DNA from: a virus | IMG/VR virus record: IMGVR_UViG_3300036045_000023 | Location: 1 to 46,961 of that record | DNA length: 46,961 nucleotides | Reading direction: 5' to 3' (one strand) | Shown here: one piece after another, positions 13,424-20,583 of the stretch | Layout: each line of letters starts with the position of its first letter | Numbering within the stretch: the first letter of the stretch is position 1 | The notes under the pieces: generated by a model | The model's database searches: none | What the model saw: only the letters and a program-made list of their open reading frames with translations | What the model was told of the DNA's origin: nothing | Position numbers and translations under genes: made by a program

Positions 13424-15555
13424 CGCTCGCGTTCTCGATCGGTGAGGGTCGAACCAACGCGCAGGGCGCCATGCTGCGCTACGACCCACCGCCCGTCGAC
13501 GGGTACATCGCAGCACTACGAAGCCAGCCGCCTCGCACCGAGCGCTGGCACTCGCCGCACCTTTGGGCGCGCAACTACCGCCGCGCCCAGGACTGGCTAG
13601 CCAGCATCGCCGTCGTGATCGACGTGGACTACGAGATCAAGGACGAAGCTCCTCCGCTCGAGGTGATCGCCCGACTCGCCGACACAGCCCGCTCCGGTCG
13701 CCTTCCCGGATCGTGGTTCCACCTCACGCCTCACGGCTGTCGCGTCGCCTTTGTCTACGCCGAGGCCAACCCCGACCGCGCGCTCCAGATCGCTGCCGAG
13801 CGCGGCGCCGGGGCTCTCTTCGCCGCGGCTCTCGCCGAACATGACCTATTCGCCTACCGCGTAGACACGCCGCTGCTCGGCGACCTGGCGCGCTTCTTCT
13901 ACACGCCGAACGCCATCGCGAAGGGTGTCGCTCGCAACGCCGAAGTGATCCGCCTGCGCGTCGAGCCATACACGCCATCGCAGCTCTCCGCGCACGAACC
14001 ACCCACGGAGCCATCTCCCGCTCCCGCGCCACAGCGCCGCGAACCCTCGCGCTCACTCACCGATGCGATCGCCGCTTTCAACGCCGACCATCGCCCCGAC
14101 CTCCCGCGTGCGTCCGGGACATGCCCCATCTGCGGCCACAACGGGTGCTTCGGCCGCTTCCCAGACGATGCTGAACGCTGGGCGTGTTGGTCAACAAACC
14201 ACCCCGACGTGGGCGTGCGCGGCGACAAGTGCTACCACGGCGACGCGCTCGACCTCGCCGCTCATGCCGCCGGCCGTGAGCGTATCGAGCACCTGCGAGC
14301 AGAGAACTACCTGCCGAGACTCTACGCGGTTCGCACCAACGCATCCACAGCCGCCGAACCGGCGCCAGAGCCGGAGTCGATCCCGGAACCGCGTCGCATC
14401 TGGAAGTCGCGCTCTCTACTGACCACGGTAGAGATCCTGCGCCAGAACGCACGCGACGTGCTCGACGGCCGCACGCTCGAGTTGAACGCGATGACTGGCC
14501 GGCCCGAACTAGGACGGCAACCGCTCACCGATCGCGACCTCACCCGCATCCGCGAACTCATCGAACAGCGGTTCACCGGCGGCATCGACAAGCACGGCAA
14601 CGAGCTTGGCATGGTCCAGTCGGAGACCGACATCCATCGCGCCTGCGAACACGTCGCCGCGGAGAACGCCTACCACCCGGTCAGGGACTACCTTACGCGC
14701 CTCGCCTGGGACGGCGTCGAACGCATCGCGCACGTGCCGGACGACATCCTGTCCGCGCCGCGCACTGAGCTGAACCAGACGCTCATTCGTCGCTTCCTGA
14801 TCAGCGCCGTCGCTCGCGCCATGCGACCCGGCTGCAAGCTCGACACCGTGCTCGTTCTCGTCGGCAACCAGGGGTGCGGCAAGTCGAGCTTCTTCCGCGC
14901 CATCTCGGAGCCCTGGTTCGTTGACTCTACCGTCGACATCAAGGACAAGGACTCGTTCCAGGTGCTACGCGGTGCCTGGATCTACGAGTGGGCTGAGCTT
15001 GAGGTGCTGCGCCGCGCCCGCGAAGCATCCGCCGTCAAGGCGTTCATCACGTCCCAGGTCGACACGTACCGCCCGAGCTACGGGCGCATGGTGATCGACG
15101 TGCCACGCACGTGCGTCATCGGAGGCAGCACGAACGACGACGAGTTCCTGGTCGATCCCACCGGACACCGCCGATGGTGGCCGATCCGGGTCGGCACTGT
15201 ACAACTCGACATTCTGTCGGCGCAGCGTGACCAACTCTGGGCCGAGGCCACCCACGCGTTCCAGGCAGGGGAGCCGTGGTGGCTCGACCCGGACACGTCC
15301 GCGCGCCTGGCCGCCATCCACGAGGAGCACGCCGCAACCGACTCCTGGGAAGACGTGGTGATTGCCTGGGCCGATGCACAGACGGTTGAGTTCAGCACCA
15401 GCACTGTGCTCGAAAAGGCCATCGGCAAGCCACGTGGGCAGTGGGCCAGGGGAGATGAGATGCGGGTGGCGGCCGTGCTCAAGAAGGCACGATACGAGAA
15501 GCGGCGCCACAACCCAAAGCAGCCATGGTTCTGGACTCGGAGGTCTGCAAGGTGA
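13420..15555 (+). CDS. Primase-helicase with VirE-type helicase domain
   Basis: A 711-aa protein from a GTG overlapping the nuclease stop. The N-terminal half has a primase-like region (VVIDVDYEIKDEAP near 65-80, FHLTPHGCRVAFVYAE) and a zinc cluster CPICGHNGCFGRF...WACWSTN (from C235). The C-terminal half is a virulence-associated-E-type helicase with Walker A VGNQGCGKSS at 481-490. IYEWAELEVL, CVIGGSTNDDEFL and GHRRWWPI follow, typical of that family. It should prime and unwind phage DNA. The AT-rich repeat region directly downstream is a candidate origin on which it could act. Confidence 0.9.
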   Translation: MTLAFSIGEGRTNAQGAMLRYDPPPVDGYIAALRSQPPRTERWHSPHLWARNYRRAQDWLASIAVVIDVDYEIKDEAPPLEVIARLADTARSGRLPGSWFHLTPHGCRVAFVYAEANPDRALQIAAERGAGALFAAALAEHDLFAYRVDTPLLGDLARFFYTPNAIAKGVARNAEVIRLRVEPYTPSQLSAHEPPTEPSPAPAPQRREPSRSLTDAIAAFNADHRPDLPRASGTCPICGHNGCFGRFPDDAERWACWSTNHPDVGVRGDKCYHGDALDLAAHAAGRERIEHLRAENYLPRLYAVRTNASTAAEPAPEPESIPEPRRIWKSRSLLTTVEILRQNARDVLDGRTLELNAMTGRPELGRQPLTDRDLTRIRELIEQRFTGGIDKHGNELGMVQSETDIHRACEHVAAENAYHPVRDYLTRLAWDGVERIAHVPDDILSAPRTELNQTLIRRFLISAVARAMRPGCKLDTVLVLVGNQGCGKSSFFRAISEPWFVDSTVDIKDKDSFQVLRGAWIYEWAELEVLRRAREASAVKAFITSQVDTYRPSYGRMVIDVPRTCVIGGSTNDDEFLVDPTGHRRWWPIRVGTVQLDILSAQRDQLWAEATHAFQAGEPWWLDPDTSARLAAIHEEHAATDSWEDVVIAWADAQTVEFSTSTVLEKAIGKPRGQWARGDEMRVAAVLKKARYEKRRHNPKQPWFWTRRSAR

Positions 15556-15790
15556 GGTCTGCAAAGGTTCGAGGTTTGCTAGGAAGAGGTTTGCTGGTGT
15601 GCTATCAGGACTGCACAAAAAAACCGAATAATTCCCGATATGTTGCAAACCTGCAATCTATAGCAAACCTATTCTCTATAGGTTTATATTATTATAAATA
15701 TAGTGTAAGTACGCGATCCCGTCACGCGATCCGCGCAATAGGAAAATGGTGTGCTAGGTGTGCTGGTTTGCACACCCAATACGTGGGTGG
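15541..15790 (+). other. Candidate replication origin: AT-rich with AGGTTTGC iterons
   Basis: No convincing gene lies in this stretch. It is strikingly AT-rich for this genome, especially 15605-15710. Copies of AGGTTTGC or AGGTCTGC occur at 15541, 15555, 15572 and 15587 (plus orientation). Inverted copies (GCAAACCT) lie at 15645-15652 and 15663-15670, and another GGTTTGC at 15765-15771. AAACCTAT and ATAGGTTT at 15665-15672 and 15678-15685 form a perfect 8-bp hairpin. Position after the primase-helicase, iterons and an AT-rich unwinding segment together suggest an origin. Confidence 0.55.
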
Positions 15791-15799
15791 CGCGTCCTA

Positions 15800-16009
15800 A
15801 TGCGCGGCCGTCACACAGCCCGCGAAACTCTCGAGCAGCTTCGTACCGAGCATGCCGAGCACTCGCCCGAGTCCTGGGATGTGTGCGGCAACGTGGTGCG
15901 CATCTCGTGCAGTTGCGGCGTCCAGGTCGTCTCACGGCCGCTCGATCGACCGCACATCGAGTGGTGCCGCATCGGGCTGCGTAACGTCATGCGAGGCAAG
16001 GCGGCTTGA
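15800..16009 (+). CDS. Small Cys-containing hypothetical protein
   Basis: A 69-aa protein from the ATG at 15800: MRGRHTARETLEQLRTEHAE, then SWDVCGNVVRISCSCGVQVV, then WCRIGLRNVMRGKAA. The CSC pair with other Cys and His residues hints at a small metal-binding fold. It is the first gene after the candidate origin. Its TGA overlaps the TTG of the next gene. Confidence 0.6.
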   Translation: MRGRHTARETLEQLRTEHAEHSPESWDVCGNVVRISCSCGVQVVSRPLDRPHIEWCRIGLRNVMRGKAA

Positions 16010-16362
16010 CGAGCTCGGAGCGCAACCGAGCGGTTCGGGCAGCGCGCCGGGCGGCAGGGAAGTGCCCCGAATGCGGCGGTGAGCCGGAGACAGGACACAT
16101 CACGTGCGTGCCGTGCAGGCGGCGACCGTATAGCAGGCTCTCAGAGCGCATTAGCGCCCCGCTGGCGCGTTTTGCGGTGGGGGCGGCTCCGGTAGCGCAC
16201 CCGCACCCGGACGAGAGCCTGAGAGACCTGTGGTGCGCTCAGGCGAGCGGGTGCCTTGAGTACGCGATGCGGGCAGGGTGGGAGGGGATGTCGTGTCACG
16301 AATGCGGTAGGCGGGGGAAGCGCAGCACACCGCACGAGCCTGCACTTGACAGGCGGCGGTGA
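16006..16362 (+). CDS. Zinc-ribbon-like hypothetical protein
   Basis: A 118-aa protein from a TTG overlapping the previous stop. It has CPECGG and CVPCRRRPYSR near the N-terminus, and CAQASGCLEYA and CHECGRRGK near the C-terminus. It could have two zinc sites and is probably nucleic-acid-binding. The basic N-terminus (SSERNRAVRAARRAAGK) resembles the C-terminal zinc regions of phage HNH proteins, but no HNH motif is present. Confidence 0.6.
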   Translation: MTSSERNRAVRAARRAAGKCPECGGEPETGHITCVPCRRRPYSRLSERISAPLARFAVGAAPVAHPHPDESLRDLWCAQASGCLEYAMRAGWEGMSCHECGRRGKRSTPHEPALDRRR

Positions 16363-16374
16363 TATCGTGAGATC
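16346..16374 (+). promoter_or_regulatory. Possible promoter with consensus -35 TTGACA
   Basis: TTGACA at 16346-16351 is a perfect -35. At 16-17 nt downstream the best -10 is TGAGAT or GAGATC (16368-16374), which is weak. CGTGA/TCACG (16366-16377) forms a small palindrome in the same place and could be an operator. The next gene starts at 16396 without a Shine-Dalgarno. Confidence 0.3.
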
Positions 16375-16395
16375 ACGGGAATAGCACGTGATACC

Positions 16396-16671
16396 ATGGA
16401 CACAAAGTGGAAAAAGGGCGAAAGCGGAAACCCGGGCGGGCGTCCTAAGAAGCTGAACCTATTCAAGAAACGATTGGACGATTTCAGCGAAGAGATGTGG
16501 AATCGCGCCAAGCAAATCGTGCTGAACGGCGATGACAGGGACGCTGCCCAGATGCTAAAGATCATGTGGGCGTATCAGTACGGAAACCCAACGCAGCCGA
16601 TCACCGGCGAAGACGGCGCGGCGATTCGGCTGGGCGTGGTGATCTTGCCGGCTGAGGAGACAGAGAAGTGA
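16396..16671 (+). CDS. DUF5681-type protein, possible small-terminase role
   Basis: A 91-aa protein starting MDTKWKKGESGNPGGRPKKL. The KKGxSGNPGGRPK block is the DUF5681 signature and looks like an AT-hook. Helices follow (FKKRLDDFSEEMWNRAKQIV and AAQMLKIMWAYQYGNPTQPI). Such proteins often lie just before the large terminase and may recognise DNA for packaging. This is inferred from position, since no classical small terminase is seen. The stop overlaps a GTG at 16668 that starts a broken gene. Confidence 0.7.
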   Translation: MDTKWKKGESGNPGGRPKKLNLFKKRLDDFSEEMWNRAKQIVLNGDDRDAAQMLKIMWAYQYGNPTQPITGEDGAAIRLGVVILPAEETEK

Positions 16672-16757
16672 CCGGCTGGGCTGTCCACGCCCTCACGCAC
16701 GACAACTTCGCCGGTGGGGGTTCCTCGGCATCGCAAGTGATGCCGCCCGAATTGTAA
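16668..16757 (+). pseudogene. 5' remnant of a gene cut off by an IS21-like fragment
   Basis: The GTG at 16668 overlaps the DUF5681 stop in the style of real genes here. The frame reads MTGWAVHALTHDNFAGGGSS, then ASQ, and then runs into what looks like an insertion-sequence end and stops at 16757. DNFAGGGSS resembles the SAM-binding N-terminus of cytosine-5 methyltransferases (DxFAGxGG), but the piece is too short to be sure. The rest of the gene is absent. Confidence 0.45.
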
Positions 16758-17133
16758 CGGGCCGGGCTATGAGATCCGAGTGGGGTCGGCGAATCGGATC
16801 GCAGCCGGGTCGGCGAATCGGATCGCGCTGAGCGTGGTCCTGTTGCTGGTCAGCGTGGCCGGCGGGGGTAGCGCTGCACGAGCGGCGGGACCCGATGGAC
16901 TCTCCTCGTCCTCACCTGAGGCGCGAGGAGACCAGGATGGCCAGGAGGAGGACCGCGATGCACCGGCTGCAGGACCTGGTGCGGTTGCACCGACTGAAGA
17001 CGGGGGCGCGCGAGACGGCGCGGCTCCTGGGGATGGGACCGAATACGGAGCGGCAGTACCGGGAGGCGATCGCAGCGGCGGGGCTGCTCGACGGAGCGCC
17101 CGAGACGTTGCCGGCGGTGGGACGCGGCCGGTG
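16739..17133 (+). mobile_element. IS21-family-like left-end fragment
   Basis: The segment starts near TGATGCCGCCCGAATTG, which looks like an insertion-sequence terminus. It has two 20-bp direct repeats (16783-16802 and 16807-16826, GGTCGGCGAATCGGATCGC), like the transposase-binding repeats at IS21 ends. It then encodes the N-terminus of an IstA-like transposase. It ends abruptly at 17133, where a copy of internal terminase sequence begins. No istB and no right end are present. The exact left border is inferred. Confidence 0.55.
16783..16826 (+). repeat. Two 20-bp direct repeats at the IS21-like end
   Basis: Exact copies at 16783-16802 and 16807-16826 are separated by 4 nt. Repeated blocks inside the ends are typical of IS21-family elements, where IstA binds them. 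Confidence 0.8.
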
Positions 17134-17218
17134 GCAGGATCCAGGTAGCGCTGGTAAGTTCGAGGCTGACTACTACATTCGCAAGCCAGGACAAGGACCG
17201 TTCAGAGAGCGCGGTTGA
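16958..17218 (+). pseudogene. IstA-like transposase N-terminus fused to a terminase fragment
   Basis: MHRLQDLVRLHRLKTGARET, followed by ARLLGMGPNTERQYREAIAA and AGLLDGAPETLP, is the helix-turn-helix start of IS21-type IstA proteins. After residue 59 the frame switches to QDPGSAGKFEADYYIRK, which is identical to residues 342-358 of the large terminase. It ends PGQGPFRERG. The DDE catalytic domain is missing. The frame is open upstream to 16895. Its TGA overlaps the terminase TTG, so it may still serve for translational coupling. Confidence 0.6.
17134..17186 (+). repeat. 53-bp exact direct repeat, copy 1
   Basis: Identical to 18237-18289 inside the large terminase gene, 1.1 kb downstream. This copy is fused to the IS21-like fragment. 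Likely sources are a recombination event at an insertion site or a mis-join in assembly. Confidence 0.95.
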
Positions 17219-18546
17219 GCGAACTCCGCTGGGAGCCATCCCCGCGTCAGCGACGATTCCTGGCATCGTCTGCGTTCGAGGCGTTGTATGGCGGCGCGGC
17301 AGGTGGCGGGAAGAGTGATGCGCTGGTCATGGGCGCGCTCCGCCACGTCGACAAGCCAGGGTACAACGCGATCATCTTCCGGCGCACGTTCCCTGAGCTC
17401 CAAGGACAAATAGTGCCGAAGTCGCGAGAGTGGTACCCGGTTGCGCGTGGGAGGTACAACAGCGTCGAGCACTGCTGGACATTCCCAAGTGGCGCGCGCA
17501 TCCACTTCGGGCACCTGCAGCACGAGGACGACGTCTACCGCTACCAAGGGTGGGAGTTTCAGTACGTCGGGTTCGACGAACTGACGCACTTCCTTGAGTC
17601 GCAGTATCGGTATCTTCTGTCCCGAGTCCGCTCGTCGCACGGTATCCCAGTACGCGTGCGCAGCGGGACCAACCCAGGCGGCGTTGGACATGAATGGGTG
17701 CAGCGTCGATGGGGACCGTGGCTTGACCCGCAATCGACGGTGCAGGCCGAACCTGGACAGGTCATGCATTACCGGAACACGCAGGCCGGCGAGGAGTGGT
17801 GTGATCGCGGCGATGGCACACTGACCAGGGTGTTCATTCCTGCGAAACTGGAGGACAACCCATACTTGTTCGGCGCCGACCCTGGTTACCGGGACCGGCT
17901 GATGGGGCTCGACCGGGTCACACGCGCGCAGCTCATCGACGGCAACTGGCTCATTCGACCCGCCGCTGGTCTTCTATTCCAGCGCGGGTGGTTCAAGATG
18001 CTCGACGCTGCACCGTCGGACGCATTGCGCCGTGTGCGTTACTGGGACCGCGCTGCGACGGAGGAGAGCGGCAACAACGACCCTGACTGGACCGTGGGTG
18101 TTCGCATGGCGATGGTCGAGGAGGGGTCGTACATCGTCGAGGACGTGGTTCGACTGCGCGGCACGCCGAAGCGGGTAGAGGGCGCGATCGTCAACACGGC
18201 CGAGGTGGATGGCAGGGGAGTCGAAGTGCACCTGTCGCAGGATCCAGGTAGCGCTGGTAAGTTCGAGGCTGACTACTACATTCGCAAGCTCAGCGGTTAC
18301 GTGGTCAAGGCCGCGCCTGAGACCGGCGACAAAGTGAGCCGAGCCCAACCGTTCTCGGCGCAGGTTGAGGCTGGGAACGTTTCTATGGTTCGCGGGCCAT
18401 GGAACGAACCGTACCTCCAGATCCTGGAGGCGTTCCCGACCAATGGTGTCCATGACGACGACGTCGACGCCAGCTCGGGCGCTTTCGCGGTCATGCAGCG
18501 TAAGAAGCGTGGACTCGAGCAGTGGGGAGCGGTGACGATTGGCTAG
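17215..18546 (+). CDS. terL: Terminase large subunit
   Basis: A 443-aa protein from a TTG at 17215 overlapping the preceding stop. Walker A is GGAAGGGKS (26-34). Walker B is FQYVGFDE with D121/E122. The RNase H-like nuclease domain shows RYWDRAATEE (near D278), LSQDPGSAGK (D343) and DDDVDASSGAFAVM (about 414-427). Length and motifs are complete, so it should be active despite the disturbed upstream DNA. It packages DNA into proheads through the portal. Confidence 0.95.
   Translation: MSELRWEPSPRQRRFLASSAFEALYGGAAGGGKSDALVMGALRHVDKPGYNAIIFRRTFPELQGQIVPKSREWYPVARGRYNSVEHCWTFPSGARIHFGHLQHEDDVYRYQGWEFQYVGFDELTHFLESQYRYLLSRVRSSHGIPVRVRSGTNPGGVGHEWVQRRWGPWLDPQSTVQAEPGQVMHYRNTQAGEEWCDRGDGTLTRVFIPAKLEDNPYLFGADPGYRDRLMGLDRVTRAQLIDGNWLIRPAAGLLFQRGWFKMLDAAPSDALRRVRYWDRAATEESGNNDPDWTVGVRMAMVEEGSYIVEDVVRLRGTPKRVEGAIVNTAEVDGRGVEVHLSQDPGSAGKFEADYYIRKLSGYVVKAAPETGDKVSRAQPFSAQVEAGNVSMVRGPWNEPYLQILEAFPTNGVHDDDVDASSGAFAVMQRKKRGLEQWGAVTIG
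18237..18289 (+). repeat. 53-bp exact direct repeat, copy 2 (inside terminase)
   Basis: This native copy codes for QDPGSAGKFEADYYIRK in the terminase nuclease domain. Copy 1 is at 17134-17186. Confidence 0.95.
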
Positions 18547-18804
18547 ATGGAACGGCAAGAACATGCTAGGGAGGCTCGTCGAGGCATGACTGGGCACAAG
18601 CAGAGAGTTGGAACTCGTGATGCAGTGTGAGGCGAGCGGGCTCTGTGAGGCAAAGCCCCGAGGACGACGACGAATCGCTTCAGACTGCGTCTTACCGGCA
18701 CCAGCGAGACGGCACGGCGATGGCGCTGGGGCGAACGAAAGGTCATGAAACAGCCACGGCGACACCAGTCCGCGATTTCCAGTCGTATCACGTAGCGTTG
18801 CCGT
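18547..18804 (+). other. Terminase-portal gap with short overlapping frames
   Basis: The 258 nt hold three short frames linked in the local overlap style: 18547-18630 (27 aa, MERQEHAREARRGMTGHKQR), 18620-18748 (42 aa, MQCEASGLCEAKPRGRRRIA) and 18745-18795 (16 aa, MKQPRRHQSAISSRIT). None is recognised and none has a Shine-Dalgarno. GGGCT/AGCCC around 18639-18659 makes a weak hairpin. I see no tRNA. This may be a decayed gene or a structured intergenic region. Confidence 0.35.
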
Positions 18805-20583
18805 GTGGGATTCTGGGATCGCATCCTCGGACGTAGCACGCGCCGTGAAGACGGCGCCAACGCACCGAAGCAGTTACCGGCACACGACCCGTGGACCACT
18901 CCGGCGTCGCAAGAGCAGATCCGGCAGAGGATCGACATGCTCCGCGAGTCGCGCATGGACGCGTACCGCAACGAACTCACCTCGATCGGTTATTGGCTAA
19001 AGGACAAGACGTACGGCGGACGACAGGGCGGTCCGTTGTTCGAAGTCGATTTCATCACGAATATTGCCGCCGAGAATCGCTGGCGCGGCAGCGATCTTGG
19101 CGGTCGCATCGTCGAGACCATCCCCGAGGAGATGACCCGTGAGGGCTGGGAGATCACGATCCAGCCGAGCGACGAGGACGACGAAGACGATGAGCGCGCC
19201 GACGCGTTTCCGGTGCCGGGCATGTGGCCGCCCGAGCCGCCAAAGAATCCCGGTGTGCTGCCCGAGGCCGCCGACGAGACACAGGGGTTGATCGAGGCGC
19301 TGGCGGGGGAGCAAGACGAGCTTGGAGCGGTGGCCGCGATCTATCGCGCGCTGAGCTACGAGCGCGCGTACGGCGGTGGCGCGGTCATGATCGGAGCCGA
19401 CGACGGGCAGGAGGACCTGTCGCAGCCGCTAGACGAAGAGCGCATTTCCGAGATCCGTTACCTGAACACATTCTCGGGCGGGTGGCAGGGCGAGATGGTG
19501 GCGTGGTCGTACTACTCTGACCCGCGTTCGCCCAAGTACGGGATGCCCGAGATCTACATGGTCATGAACGACGGCGTGCCGATCACAAGGCTGGCCGCGC
19601 CGGGTGCGCCGCTACCGGCCGCGGTTGTGCCGACGACGGAACCGACCGCGTACGCTCCACTGATCTGGTGGGTGCACGAGTCGCGTTTCCTCCTGTTCCC
19701 CGGCACGGCAGTATCGAATCGCGCGCGCGTGCAGATGCGCGGCTGGGGAGATTCGATCTTTACGCGAGTGGACCGCGTTCTATCGACGTATGACCAGACA
19801 TGGGGCGGCATCGCCAACCTGATGACCGACTTCTCTCAGGGCGTCCTCAGCGTGCCGAACCTGCTAGAGATGCTGTCGGCGAACAACAAGCCGGCGACGC
19901 TGAAGCTGACCGACCGAGCGCGAGCGATCATGCTGAGCCGGTCGATCGCGAACATGATGCTGATCGACAGTGACGAGGAGTTCAAACGCGACACCGCCCC
20001 ACTCGCTGGCATCCCCGACATCCTGGCGCAGTTCGGTCTTCGCCTCGCCGCCGCCGCCGAGATGCCGCTCTCTCTGCTCATGGGCCAGGTCAAGGGAGGA
20101 CTCGGAGACGCTGGCAACACCGACCTGAGATTCTTCTACGACAAGGTTGCGAGCCGGCAGAAGCAGCGACTGATGCCGCAAATCAAGCGTCTCGTGCACC
20201 TGCAAATGCTCGCGAAGCAGGGACCGGCAAGCGGTAGTGAGCCGGCTCGGTGGAACGTCAGGTTCAACCCGCTCTACCGCATGACCGAGAAGGAACAGGC
20301 GGAGCTGCGGAAGATCGTCGCCGACTCTGACCATATATACATTGCCGACAGCGTGGTCACACCCGAGGAGGTAGCCGCGTCCAGGTTCGGTGGTAGCGAG
20401 TGGACGATGGAGACGACGATCGATTTCGATGGTCGAGCGAAGATGGCCGCCGAGGACCAGAAGCAGCGTGCGGAGCGGGAGAAGAAGGCGGCTGAGATGG
20501 CGACCCAGATGCAGGTTGCCGCGGCAGAGGAGAATCCTCTCGGCAGCGATGATGAACAGGAGATCGAGCAGGGAGAGGAGTAG
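18805..20583 (+). CDS. Portal protein (DUF1073-type)
   Basis: A 592-aa protein from a GTG: MGFWDRILGRSTRREDG. Blocks such as DLGGRIVETIPEEMTREGWE (about 92-111), ALSYERAYGGGAVMIGADDG (about 184-203) and ASRQKQRLMPQIKRLVHLQM (about 449-468) match DUF1073-type phage portals. The C-terminus is a charged helix (KMAAEDQKQRAEREKKAAEM) and an acidic tail. It forms the dodecameric DNA channel. The distance from terminase and the following minor head gene fit. DUF1073 is related in name to some anti-CBASS annotations, but the position here says portal. Confidence 0.9.
   Translation: MGFWDRILGRSTRREDGANAPKQLPAHDPWTTPASQEQIRQRIDMLRESRMDAYRNELTSIGYWLKDKTYGGRQGGPLFEVDFITNIAAENRWRGSDLGGRIVETIPEEMTREGWEITIQPSDEDDEDDERADAFPVPGMWPPEPPKNPGVLPEAADETQGLIEALAGEQDELGAVAAIYRALSYERAYGGGAVMIGADDGQEDLSQPLDEERISEIRYLNTFSGGWQGEMVAWSYYSDPRSPKYGMPEIYMVMNDGVPITRLAAPGAPLPAAVVPTTEPTAYAPLIWWVHESRFLLFPGTAVSNRARVQMRGWGDSIFTRVDRVLSTYDQTWGGIANLMTDFSQGVLSVPNLLEMLSANNKPATLKLTDRARAIMLSRSIANMMLIDSDEEFKRDTAPLAGIPDILAQFGLRLAAAAEMPLSLLMGQVKGGLGDAGNTDLRFFYDKVASRQKQRLMPQIKRLVHLQMLAKQGPASGSEPARWNVRFNPLYRMTEKEQAELRKIVADSDHIYIADSVVTPEEVAASRFGGSEWTMETTIDFDGRAKMAAEDQKQRAEREKKAAEMATQMQVAAAEENPLGSDDEQEIEQGEE

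Noticed and set aside
15525-15800. 91-aa open frame across the AT-rich repeat region
   Set aside because: It starts inside the primase-helicase gene, has no Shine-Dalgarno, and its content follows the DNA repeats rather than a protein pattern.
16780-17148. Open frame with a signal-peptide-like start (LSVVLLLVSVAGGGSAARAA)
   Set aside because: It lies in the IS21-like fragment in a frame other than the transposase and has no Shine-Dalgarno; the later part is low-complexity shadow.
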